Position numbers and translations under genes: made by a program. From positions 435,879 to 499,878 of the forward strand of contig NZ_KZ300477.1 of the NCBI RefSeq assembly GCF_002514735.1: a stretch of DNA of 64,000 nucleotides, given 5' to 3'. Shown piece after piece: positions 8,959 through 16,974 of the stretch (within the stretch, counting starts at the first letter, position 1; each line of letters starts with the position of its first letter). Under the pieces are notes generated by a model. It did not search any database. It worked only from the letters and a program-made list of their open reading frames with translations, and had not been told where the DNA came from. The DNA is from Sediminicola luteus. GTDB taxonomy: Bacteria > Bacteroidota > Bacteroidia > Flavobacteriales > Flavobacteriaceae.

Positions 8959-10857
8959 TTAGTAGGCCCTTTCGCTTTTACCTTCGTAAAAATTCATAAA
9001 CGCCCTGTTAACCACCCGATTACCTCCCGGGGTCGGGTAATCTCCGGTAAAGTACCAGTCACCCAAGTTATCCGGGCATGCCGCATGTAAATTGGAAATA
9101 CCCTGATATACGATGGATACCTCCGATTTTATATCTTTCGGGCTCAACAACTCCCCTATTTTCCCTGAAATCTCCTCCGGACTAAAGGGCTCGTAAAGTT
9201 CTTTTACGAAGTTCACCACATCTTCATCGCCCAAATCTACCTGGGCCTTACATTTTTCATATATGCTATCGATTACCGAAAGGGTACCGCGGTCTTCATG
9301 CAAGGCCAGCGCAGCCCTAAAAGCGATAAAGTCTTCCAATTTCGCCATATCAATCCCATAACAATCGGGATAACGTATCTGCGGGGCCGACGACACCACC
9401 ACGATTTTTTTGGGCGACAACCGATCCAACATGCGCAGTATACTTTTCTTTAAGGTCGTACCACGTACGATACTATCGTCAATGATTACCAAATTATCGG
9501 TAGACCTAACAGAACCATAACTGATATCGTATACGTGGGCCACCAGATCGTCTCGGCTACTGTCTTGGGTTATAAAGGTACGTAGCTTGGCATCTTTAAT
9601 GGCTACCTTTTCTATACGTGGTCGCAACTCTAAGATCTCGCGCAGTTTTTGTGGATCGATCTCATTCCCCATCTCCAAAATCTGACGCTCTTTACGCGCA
9701 TTCAAATGCTTCTGGGCCGCACGTACCAATCCGAAGAAAGAAGTTTCGGCCGTATTCGGAATATAAGAGAATACCGTATTCTTAAAATCGTCATTGATCT
9801 CTTCCAACACTTGGGGCAACAGCAGTTTACCCAGGGCCTTACGTTCGGCATAAATCTCCTTATCGCTACCGCGGGAAAAATAGATGCGTTCAAAAGAACA
9901 GGCCAAACGTTCGCGAGGGGTCAATACCTCTTTTAAACTTACCTGGCCCGACTTTTTGATGATGATTGCATTCCCCGGATCCAATTCTTTTATCGCCTCG
10001 AAATCTACATTGAATACCGTTTGTATCACCGGCCGCTCAGAAGCCACAACCACCACCTCATCGTCTTGGTAATAATAGGCCGGGCGAATACCGGAAGGAT
10101 CGCGTAATACAAACCCATCACCGTGACCTAATAGTCCGGCCATGGCATAACCCCCATCCCAGTTTTTGGCAGCTTTACGTAAAATTTTGGCTACGTTCAG
10201 GCGATCGGCGATTAGGGGTGAGGCTTCCTGCTTACTATAACCCTCGTTTTTTACCTGCTTATACAATTTAGCAACGGCATCATCTAAAAAGTGCCCTATC
10301 TTTTCCATCACCGTAATGGTATCGGCCTTTTCCTTGGGGTGCTGTCCTAATCGCACCAAATTGTCAAAAAGCTCATTAACATTGGTCATGTTAAAGTTTC
10401 CGGCTACGATCAGATTTCGGTGCATCCAATTGTTTTGGCGCAAAAACGGATGTACACTCTCTATACTGTTCTTACCAAAGGTACCGTAACGCACATGGCC
10501 CAACATCAGTTCGCCCAAATAGGGGATGTTGTTCTTTTGCCAAGCCACATCGTCATTCTTATCCGGATTTTGGGTCAGGGCCTCATTGATTCGCCCATTG
10601 ATCTGCGAAAAAATATCTTGAATAGGCATCTGTTGGGCAGAACGTACCCGACTGATATAACGTTGGCCGGGCTCCACATCCATTTTAATACTAGCAAAAC
10701 CGGCCCCATCTTGGCCACGGTTGTGCTGCTTCTCCATCATTAGGTACATTTTATTGACCCCGTAAAAGGCCGTACCGTACTTTTCCTTGTAATACTCCAA
10801 AGGTTTCAACAACCGGATCAAGGAAATCCCACACTCATGTTTTATGGCATCGCTCAT
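8959..10857 (-). CDS. Amidophosphoribosyltransferase-like protein (long PurF paralogue)
   Basis: A 632-residue fusion of an N-terminal class II glutamine amidotransferase and a phosphoribosyltransferase. The family makes 5-phosphoribosylamine from PRPP and glutamine, the first step of purine synthesis. Cys9 in 'HECGIS' would be the nucleophile after a short propeptide is removed. 'QHNRGQDGAG' and 'GHVRYGTFG' are amidotransferase motifs. The PRPP loop 'VIIDDSIVRGTT' lies near residue 460. It is more than 100 residues longer than typical PurF (about 500), with insertions and a C-terminal tail, and so may be a paralogue with a modified role. PurN and a sugar kinase nearby fit nucleotide metabolism. 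Confidence 0.85.
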   Translation of the reverse strand: MSDAIKHECGISLIRLLKPLEYYKEKYGTAFYGVNKMYLMMEKQHNRGQDGAGFASIKMDVEPGQRYISRVRSAQQMPIQDIFSQINGRINEALTQNPDKNDDVAWQKNNIPYLGELMLGHVRYGTFGKNSIESVHPFLRQNNWMHRNLIVAGNFNMTNVNELFDNLVRLGQHPKEKADTITVMEKIGHFLDDAVAKLYKQVKNEGYSKQEASPLIADRLNVAKILRKAAKNWDGGYAMAGLLGHGDGFVLRDPSGIRPAYYYQDDEVVVVASERPVIQTVFNVDFEAIKELDPGNAIIIKKSGQVSLKEVLTPRERLACSFERIYFSRGSDKEIYAERKALGKLLLPQVLEEINDDFKNTVFSYIPNTAETSFFGLVRAAQKHLNARKERQILEMGNEIDPQKLREILELRPRIEKVAIKDAKLRTFITQDSSRDDLVAHVYDISYGSVRSTDNLVIIDDSIVRGTTLKKSILRMLDRLSPKKIVVVSSAPQIRYPDCYGIDMAKLEDFIAFRAALALHEDRGTLSVIDSIYEKCKAQVDLGDEDVVNFVKELYEPFSPEEISGKIGELLSPKDIKSEVSIVYQGISNLHAACPDNLGDWYFTGDYPTPGGNRVVNRAFMNFYEGKSERAY

Positions 10858-10870
10858 GCTAAACGGATAT

Positions 10871-10894
10871 TAAAAAAGCCCTGCGTAACAGGGC
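10871..10894 (-). terminator. Terminator after the PfkB-family kinase gene
   Basis: Stem GCCCTG/CAGGGC (10878-10883 with 10889-10894) with a 5-nt loop is followed on the minus strand by six T. It lies between the kinase stop and the purF-like start, so the two genes are not simply cotranscribed. Confidence 0.8.
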
Positions 10895-10902
10895 ATGGTA
10901 TT

Positions 10903-11826
10903 TTATAGTTCTATATCGAATTGTGTCAACTCTTTAAATTGGTGAAGGCGCTGCGCGATCTCGTCCCGCTCTACCCCTTCCATACGCTCGGTACTAAAAC
11001 GTTCTACGCAAAAGGAAGCCAAATTACTACCGTGAATAATGGCATTCTTCAGGTTTTCGAACCCAATATTGCCCGACTGTGCCAAATAGCCCGAAAAACC
11101 TCCGGCGAAGGTGTCGCCTGCCCCGGTGGGATCAAAGACCTCTTCCAACGGCAAGGCCGGTGCAAAGAATACATTCTTCTCCTTAAACAACAAAGCCCCA
11201 TGTTCCCCTTTTTTGATCACCACATATTCGGGTCCCATTTCTTGGATCTTGGCGGCCGCCTTTACCAACGAATATTCACCGGTCAATTGGCGGGCTTCTT
11301 CGTCGTTAATGGTAAGCACATCTATTTTGGCAATGACCTCTTTTAATAGATCCCAGGTATGCTCCATCCAGAAATTCATGGTGTCGAGCACGATAAGTTT
11401 GGGCTTTTCGGTCATTTGAGCGATTACGTCCAATTGGATTTGCGGGTGCAGGTTACCCAACATAACGATATCGGCATCTTTAAAATTTTCGGGTACCACC
11501 GGTTTAAAATCGGCCAAAACGTTTAACTCGGTAGCAAGGGTATCTCGTACGTTAAGGTCGTTATGGTACTTCCCTTTCCAAAAGAAGGTTTTACCACCGG
11601 GCACGATTTCGAGGGCCGAGGTATCTATATTACGTTGGGTAAAAAGATCGAGGTATTCTTGCGGAAAATCTTCCCCAACCACCGATACAATAGCACTTTC
11701 TACATTATAGTTGGAAGCCGCCAACCCAATATAGGTTGCCGCACCACCCAATACCTTATCGGTTTGTCCGAAAGGGGTTTCGATGGCATCGAAGGCCACG
11801 GTTCCCACGATCAATAATTTGCCCAT
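10903..11826 (-). CDS. PfkB-family carbohydrate/nucleoside kinase
   Basis: A 307-residue ribokinase-like kinase. 'GGAATYIGLAASN' near the N-terminus forms part of the substrate pocket. The C-terminal 'DPTGAGDTFAGGF' carries the anion hole and catalytic aspartate (about 240). The substrate cannot be read from the sequence. The neighbouring purine genes make a nucleoside or ribose-type substrate possible, but that is inference. There is no signal peptide, so it is cytosolic. Confidence 0.9.
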   Translation of the reverse strand: MGKLLIVGTVAFDAIETPFGQTDKVLGGAATYIGLAASNYNVESAIVSVVGEDFPQEYLDLFTQRNIDTSALEIVPGGKTFFWKGKYHNDLNVRDTLATELNVLADFKPVVPENFKDADIVMLGNLHPQIQLDVIAQMTEKPKLIVLDTMNFWMEHTWDLLKEVIAKIDVLTINDEEARQLTGEYSLVKAAAKIQEMGPEYVVIKKGEHGALLFKEKNVFFAPALPLEEVFDPTGAGDTFAGGFSGYLAQSGNIGFENLKNAIIHGSNLASFCVERFSTERMEGVERDEIAQRLHQFKELTQFDIEL

Positions 11827-11842
11827 GCACTCAAATTTGCTG

Positions 11843-11850
11843 CAAATATA
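11843..11850 (-). promoter_or_regulatory. -7 box upstream of the PfkB-family kinase
   Basis: The complement of 11843-11850 reads TATATTTG, a perfect TAnnTTTG, 16 bp from the start codon. The -33 position is T-rich without a clear TTG. Confidence 0.55.
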
Positions 11851-12677
11851 GGGTATTGTTGTTTGTAGATAAAAGAATAAAGACCGCTATACTTAAATAT
11901 AAAAGACTAGGTTCTTTGTTAGTGTATTGCCGTACTTGTTTTATGGTGCACAATCATAGCTATGGGGTGCCAAAAAATGGTTTGCTGCTTGGGAGTGGCA
12001 CTAGCGTGGGATAGGCAGCCGAGGTTTTTCTAGAATCGATTCGAAAAGTATAGATTGATTAGAGCACCACACGATACAATCGTGCGGCAGCGGGGGGTTG
12101 TTGTTCGGCGATTGTACTAAGGGAGGTTAGTGCTAGCTGGGGTCTGTCAAAATGACAAAATTGTCCAACTGGAACAGTATTGGCATCTGTCACAAAAAGA
12201 ATTGTTTATGGAAACACTTGACAAAAAAATAGAGCGCAATTTTAGTCCACTCGAAGATTTAAAAAATGGTTATATCGAAGGTTTAGATAATGAACTTTAC
12301 AGCGAAACATATACCTCATTTCATCTACGGTTTATCCAACAATTATCAATTTCGAGCGAAGCGATAATTTTCAGGAGCCCTCTATTCCATTAAATAATTC
12401 TATTTCATTTTTGATGCTCATTTGAGACCTCTCCTACCGTCGAGGTGACAAACGGTTCGAGACTAGTTCATTCTATACTACAGTGCTTGACCCAAGATTT
12501 TATTATTCCGTCAAAAATTCAACTGCCATCGCCCTCACCCCAACCCTCTCCATGAGGGAGAGGGAGCCGGCAGCCTCCTTACAACGCAGCAACGAATACA
12601 CCAAATCCAATGGTGAAACTGTCTTTGTTCTTTTCTCTATAAGCGAAGCGGTCTTTATTCTAGAGCGAAGCGACGCA
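11851..12677. other. Gene-poor region with a doubtful short frame and repeat debris
   Basis: No confident gene in about 830 bp. A plus-strand frame at 12130-12393 (with an inner ATG at 12208) encodes up to 87 residues of normal composition but no family I recognise. Upstream of it is a perfect palindrome, TGTCA-AAA-TGACA (12145-12157). The rest contains AGCGAAGCG motifs (about 12357, 12642 and 12663) and a REP-like hairpin near 12544-12564. It looks like degraded or regulatory DNA. Confidence 0.5.
12536..12570. repeat. REP-like palindromic element
   Basis: CCCTCTCC (12544-12551) pairs with GGAGAGGG (12557-12564) around a 5-nt loop and is preceded by CCCTCACCCCAA. This 'CCCTCACCCCAACCCTCTCC' type of palindrome is common as a dispersed intergenic repeat in many bacteria. 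There is no T-run, so it is not a standard terminator. Confidence 0.6.
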
Positions 12678-13316
12678 CTACTTTCTTCCAAAATCGGCCG
12701 GGATCTCACCCCAGGCCTTGGTCTCCCATTTTACGATAGTAGTGGTATAGCTGGATTTTTGCAGCCATTGTTCGGCTCGGGCAACCAATTCGAATAGGGC
12801 GGCGTTTTTGGCAGTTTTGGCCAATTTGGTCTGGCATTTCTTTTTGCGGACCCAACCCATGGCGATCCGTGAATCGGTATAAATGATCCGGTCGCTCTTT
12901 TTCTCCTTTAAAAAGGCCAAACCATGTACCAACGCCAAAAACTCGCCAATATTATTGGTGCCCTGTGCAAAAGGTCCCATTTTAAAAAGTACCTGCTTGG
13001 TTTGGGTATCTACCCCTTGGTATTCCATAATCCCTGGGTTACCGCTAGAGGCGGCATCTACCGAAATGGAATAGAGGTTAGGCTCTCCAATACGGGCCAA
13101 TTCTTCGGGACTTAAGGTTTTAGATTTACTTTTTGTAGTGCCCTTAAAATCTTCATAATTGCCATTATAGGCCTTTTTGGCCATTTCGAAGGTCTCGAAC
13201 GATTTATATTGGGCACCCGCCACCCCAGATATCTGGGCCCTACAATCGGCCCATGACTCGAAGATTCCGGTGCGTTTGCCCTGCCAAACCACGTAAAACT
13301 TGCGTTTTTTAGCCAT
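12678..13316 (-). CDS. rnhA: Ribonuclease H with N-terminal viroplasmin (RNA:DNA hybrid-binding) domain
   Basis: A 212-residue enzyme degrading RNA in RNA:DNA hybrids. Residues 1-50 form the Cauli_VI/viroplasmin hybrid-binding domain ('KFYVVWQGKRTGIFESW', 'YKSFETFEMAKKAY'). Residues about 75-212 are the RNase H fold with the acidic catalytic set: Asp in 'SVDAASSGNPG', Glu in 'NNIGEFLAL', Asp in 'IYTDSRIA' and Asp in 'IPADFGRK'. Its start overlaps the purN stop by 8 bp, so the two are translationally coupled. Confidence 0.93.
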   Translation of the reverse strand: MAKKRKFYVVWQGKRTGIFESWADCRAQISGVAGAQYKSFETFEMAKKAYNGNYEDFKGTTKSKSKTLSPEELARIGEPNLYSISVDAASSGNPGIMEYQGVDTQTKQVLFKMGPFAQGTNNIGEFLALVHGLAFLKEKKSDRIIYTDSRIAMGWVRKKKCQTKLAKTAKNAALFELVARAEQWLQKSSYTTTIVKWETKAWGEIPADFGRK

Positions 13317-13887
13317 CTGCCAATACTTTTTCTACCACTTCTGGAAAATGGGCATATTCCAACTTATGAATTTTTTGGGCTATATTTTCGGCCGTATCCT
13401 GGGAATCTACGTTGACTTTCGCTTGGAAAATTATGGCGCCTTCATCATACTGTTCATTTACAAAATGTATGGTAATACCCGTCTCGGTTTCTCCAGCGGC
13501 CTTTACGGCTTCGTGTACATGCATGCCATACATACCCTTACCTCCATATTTAGGAAGCAGCGCCGGATGTACATTAATAATCCGGTTCGGGAAAGTTTGC
13601 ACGAAACTCTCGGGAATCTTCCAAAGAAAACCCGCCAATACGATAAGGTCGGGATCCAAAGCCTGTAAAAAGTTAAGCACCCCCCCGACATCCGTAAAGG
13701 CCTTTCGGTTAAAACTGTAGGCCGGAAGCCCCAGTTTGGCACAGCGTTCAAAAACAAAAGCGGTCCTATTGTTACCAAAAACCCCTACGATCTCAACGCT
13801 TTCATTATCGGCAAAATAGTGTGCTATATTCTCTACATTACTACCCGAACCCGAGGCAAAAAGTACGATTCGTTTCTTTTTTCCCAT
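13309..13887 (-). CDS. purN: Phosphoribosylglycinamide formyltransferase
   Basis: A 192-residue GAR transformylase using 10-formyl-THF in purine synthesis. It shows the phosphate loop 'FASGSGSNVENIA' at the N-terminus, the catalytic segment 'NVHPALLPKYGGKGMYG' with the conserved Asn and His (about residue 105), and 'HFVNEQYDEGAII' with the catalytic aspartate. It is the usual length for bacterial PurN, lies upstream of rnhA in the same transcript, and diverges from acpP. Confidence 0.95.
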   Translation of the reverse strand: MGKKKRIVLFASGSGSNVENIAHYFADNESVEIVGVFGNNRTAFVFERCAKLGLPAYSFNRKAFTDVGGVLNFLQALDPDLIVLAGFLWKIPESFVQTFPNRIINVHPALLPKYGGKGMYGMHVHEAVKAAGETETGITIHFVNEQYDEGAIIFQAKVNVDSQDTAENIAQKIHKLEYAHFPEVVEKVLADG

Positions 13888-13991
13888 ATTTTAATATGCT
13901 GTATGGCCAACGAAATTACGCTACTTCGGCTTAATTGTGGTATTTCGGCCTACATTTTACCGACAAATAGGGTTATTAATCCAAAGTTTTT

Positions 13992-13999
13992 TATTTTTG
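13992..13999 (+). promoter_or_regulatory. -7 box upstream of acpP
   Basis: TATTTTTG fits TAnnTTTG and lies 31 bp before the acpP start. No TTG is seen at -33. Confidence 0.5.
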
Positions 14000-14030
14000 C
14001 CCCGATAAATTTCTTAAAACCGTTAAAATT

Positions 14031-14264
14031 ATGTCAGATATTGCATCAAGAGTAAAGGCCATTATCGTGGATAAACTAGGTGTTGACGAGAATGAAGTTG
14101 TGGCTGAGGCTAGCTTCACCAACGATCTTGGGGCTGATTCCTTGGATACTGTTGAGCTTATCATGGAATTCGAGAAAGAATTCGATATCCAGATCCCAGA
14201 TGATCAAGCCGAGAACATTGCTACCGTTGGCCAAGCTATCAGCTATATCGAGGAAGCAAAATAA
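14031..14264 (+). CDS. acpP: Acyl carrier protein
   Basis: A 77-residue acidic protein carrying growing fatty acyl chains on a phosphopantetheine arm. The arm attaches to the serine of '[11 protein letters not shown]' (about residue 39). It is directly followed by fabF, as in most bacteria. A terminator hairpin between the two probably makes acpP mRNA more abundant than the downstream genes. Confidence 0.98.
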   Translation: MSDIASRVKAIIVDKLGVDENEVVAEASFTNDLGADSLDTVELIMEFEKEFDIQIPDDQAENIATVGQAISYIEEAK

Positions 14265-14291
14265 AATTAATGATATCTTATTTCAAGATTT

Positions 14292-14335
14292 AAAATTATC
14301 CATGTGGTAACCATGCCGCATGGATAATTTTTTTT
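14292..14335 (+). terminator. Terminator/attenuator between acpP and fabF
   Basis: A 13-bp stem (14292-14304 with 14319-14331) with a 14-nt loop ends in a T-run. Since fabF follows with no obvious promoter of its own, partial read-through is likely. Confidence 0.85.
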
Positions 14336-14371
14336 AATTTCCCTTCTTATTAAAAACCTAAAGTTGGCGCG

Positions 14372-15622
14372 ATGCAGTTAAAGCGAGTTGTGGTTACCGG
14401 TCTCGGGGCTCTTACCCCCATCGGAAACAATATTGCCGAGTATTGGGAAGGCCTAAAGAATGGCAAAAGCGGTTCGGCCCCCATTACCTATTACGATACC
14501 GAAAAATTCAAGACCAAGTTTGCTTGTGAGTTAAAGGATTACGATCCCAATGCCTATTTCAACCGAAAAGAGGCCCGTAAATTGGATCGTTTTGCCCAAT
14601 ATGCCCTAGTTTCTTCCGACGAGGCCATTGCCGATTCCAAATTGAATCTCGATGCCTTGGATAAATTCCGTGTCGGAGTTATATGGGGAGCTGGTATCGG
14701 AGGGCTCGAAACCTTCCAGAACGAAGTCTTGAACTACGCCCAAGGTGACGGAAGTCCGCGTTTTAACCCCTTCTTTATCCCTAAGATGATCGCCGATATC
14801 GCCCCTGGTAATATTTCGATCAAACACGGATTTATGGGTCCTAACTATACTACCGTTTCGGCCTGTGCCTCTTCGGCCAATGCCATGATCGATGCCATGA
14901 ACACCATTCGTTTGGGACATTGCGATGTAGTGGTTACCGGAGGTAGTGAAGCAGCCGTTACCATTGCTGGTATGGGAGGTTTTAACGCCATGCACGCCTT
15001 ATCTACCCGTAACGACGAGCCCGAAAGTGCCTCTAGGCCTTTTGACGCTACCCGCGACGGATTCGTATTGGGCGAAGGCGCCGGTGCTTTGATCCTTGAG
15101 GAATACGAGCACGCCAAGGCCCGTGGTGCCAAGATCTATGCCGAGGTTTTAGGGGGTGGTTTGTCTAGCGATGCCTACCATATGACCGCCCCGCATCCGG
15201 ATGGGGTCGGTGTGATTCGAGTAATGGAAAACTGCCTGCGCGATGCCGGTATGGACCCCAAGGATGTAGACCATATCAATACCCATGGTACCTCTACCCC
15301 ATTGGGCGATGTGGCCGAGTTAAAGGCCATTAGCCATGTGTTCGGGGATCATGCCAACAACATAAACATCAACTCTACCAAGTCCATGACCGGACACTTA
15401 TTGGGAGCGGCCGGTGCCATTGAATCCATTGCCTCTATTTTGGCCATGGAGCACAGTTTGGTGCCCCCTACCATAAACCACACCACGGTAGACGAGAATA
15501 TAGACCCACGTTTAAACCTTACCTTGAACAAGGCCCAAGAAAGGGAGATCAAGGTAGCGATGAGCAACACTTTCGGATTCGGCGGACACAATGCCTGTGT
15601 GTTGTTTAAAAAAATAGATTAA
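14372..15622 (+). CDS. fabF: 3-oxoacyl-[acyl-carrier-protein] synthase II
   Basis: A 416-residue ketosynthase that condenses malonyl-ACP with acyl-ACP in fatty-acid elongation. The Cys-His-His triad is seen in 'VSACASSANAM' (about 165), 'NTHGTSTPLGD' (about 305) and 'SMTGHLLGAAGA' (about 340). It is the normal length for FabF and starts 107 bp after acpP. Four bases after the start of the next intergenic gap rnc begins, so fabF-rnc are one operon. Confidence 0.97.
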   Translation: MQLKRVVVTGLGALTPIGNNIAEYWEGLKNGKSGSAPITYYDTEKFKTKFACELKDYDPNAYFNRKEARKLDRFAQYALVSSDEAIADSKLNLDALDKFRVGVIWGAGIGGLETFQNEVLNYAQGDGSPRFNPFFIPKMIADIAPGNISIKHGFMGPNYTTVSACASSANAMIDAMNTIRLGHCDVVVTGGSEAAVTIAGMGGFNAMHALSTRNDEPESASRPFDATRDGFVLGEGAGALILEEYEHAKARGAKIYAEVLGGGLSSDAYHMTAPHPDGVGVIRVMENCLRDAGMDPKDVDHINTHGTSTPLGDVAELKAISHVFGDHANNININSTKSMTGHLLGAAGAIESIASILAMEHSLVPPTINHTTVDENIDPRLNLTLNKAQEREIKVAMSNTFGFGGHNACVLFKKID

Positions 15623-15634
15623 GTAGCAGATTTA

Positions 15635-16375
15635 ATGCGCATACTTTCCAAAATATTCAAGCCCCAAACTCCCAAGGAGGATGGGGCTTTTTATGATGGA
15701 ATGGTAGCCGTTTTGGGCTTCTCCCCAAGCAATCTGGCCATCTATAAAAAGGCTTTTCTACACCGCTCGGCCAACAAGAAAGATGTCGATGGCAACCCCA
15801 TAAACTACGAACGCCTCGAGTTTTTGGGCGATTCCATGTTGGGCACCATTATCTCTAAATTCCTCTACAACGAAGTGCCCACCGGAAACGAGGGCTATTT
15901 AACCAAAATGCGTTCTAAGATCGTAAGCCGTAAACATTTGAACGAATTGGGCAAAGAGTTGGATCTAATCTCTTATGTAGAAAGCAAGATTCCCAAAAAT
16001 CATTTTGGCGAGAACATTCATGGCAACGTATTCGAGGCCTTGGTCGGGGCCATTTACCTCGACAAGGGCTATCCGTATTGCGAGCGCTTTATCAACTATC
16101 GTGTTATTGAGCCCCATGTAGACATTGAACGGCTCGAAGGTAAGGTAATCAGCTATAAGAGTTTGGTTATCGAATGGTGCCAAAAACAGAAAAAGCAATT
16201 CCATTACCGTACTTATGAAGATTCGGGCAATGATGCCATTAAACATTTTGCGGTACAACTTTCCATTGGCAACAAATTAGTAGCCAAGGCCCGTGCTACT
16301 TCCAAGAAAAAGGCCGAGGAACGCGCCTCTAAAAGAGCCTATTTTGCCCTACAAGACAAAATGCAACGTTCTTGA
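15635..16375 (+). CDS. rnc: Ribonuclease III
   Basis: A 246-residue double-strand-specific endoribonuclease that processes rRNA precursors. Residues about 20-150 hold the RNase III domain with the signature 'NYERLEFLGDSMLG' and the second acidic site 'EALVGAIYLDKG'. Residues about 170-243 form the double-stranded RNA-binding domain ('AKARATSKKKAEERASKRAY'). It follows fabF by 12 bp. Confidence 0.97.
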   Translation: MRILSKIFKPQTPKEDGAFYDGMVAVLGFSPSNLAIYKKAFLHRSANKKDVDGNPINYERLEFLGDSMLGTIISKFLYNEVPTGNEGYLTKMRSKIVSRKHLNELGKELDLISYVESKIPKNHFGENIHGNVFEALVGAIYLDKGYPYCERFINYRVIEPHVDIERLEGKVISYKSLVIEWCQKQKKQFHYRTYEDSGNDAIKHFAVQLSIGNKLVAKARATSKKKAEERASKRAYFALQDKMQRS

Positions 16376-16507
16376 TTTACGGGAACGTTTCTTCAAGTAA
16401 AAAAAATCGTTACGCTAACGTTTTCGTAGGGTATCGCCCATGAAATAAGGGGTCGTGGCTAGGCAGTATTGCCGATTAATCCTATATTTACCACTTAGTC
16501 TAGTAGC

Positions 16508-16972
16508 ATGGGAACCGTCCATAAACTATCCTTGGATTTTTATGAAGAAGCATGGGAGCCATTCGGACTATTGGCCTTGCACTGTAGTTTGGAAGACCAT
16601 AGTTTGGCCTACCGGCTTAACGAGCATGCCGATATACGGCTCATGCGTACCGAGGTAGATTTGGATATGGGCACCGCATGTTTTTCGTGCTTCGAATATG
16701 AAGACCAAGCCTTGGGCCGTACCATTACCCTGATTACCAACAAATGCAGAAAAGAGGAAAAAGTTGTTGGTGCGGGGCTTTTTAGTGAAGGTATACGCAA
16801 TGTAACCTATAACTTGGTTCCGGAACATCCAAGGGCCGACTATTTAATTAAAATGCAACAAGAACCCGACGAGTCGGGCTTTTTAGAAAAAATACGTGAA
16901 ATCCCCCAAGTGGTTACGGCCTATGCCATTGACCCAGAGGGACTCAAATCAAAGAACAATCTAATTTTTTAG
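16508..16972 (+). CDS. IPExxxVDY family protein
   Basis: A 154-residue conserved Bacteroidota protein of unknown function. It lies two bases upstream of pyk, as commonly seen in flavobacteria. The C-terminal 'IREIPQVVTAYAIDPEGL' followed by 'KSKNNLIF' corresponds to the region that names the family, with Gln and a slightly different spacing. No signal peptide or catalytic motif is evident. Tight linkage to pyruvate kinase suggests coexpression, but a functional link is unproven. Confidence 0.8.
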   Translation: MGTVHKLSLDFYEEAWEPFGLLALHCSLEDHSLAYRLNEHADIRLMRTEVDLDMGTACFSCFEYEDQALGRTITLITNKCRKEEKVVGAGLFSEGIRNVTYNLVPEHPRADYLIKMQQEPDESGFLEKIREIPQVVTAYAIDPEGLKSKNNLIF

Positions 16973-16974
16973 GA

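Noticed and set aside
12130-12393. 87-residue frame in the gene-poor region as a firm gene
   Set aside because: No recognised family, no clear start or promoter box, and its 3' end runs through AGCGAAGCG repeat DNA. It is kept only as a note.
12536-12570. REP-like hairpin as a terminator of rnhA
   Set aside because: No T-run on either strand, and it lies over 100 bp beyond the rnhA stop.
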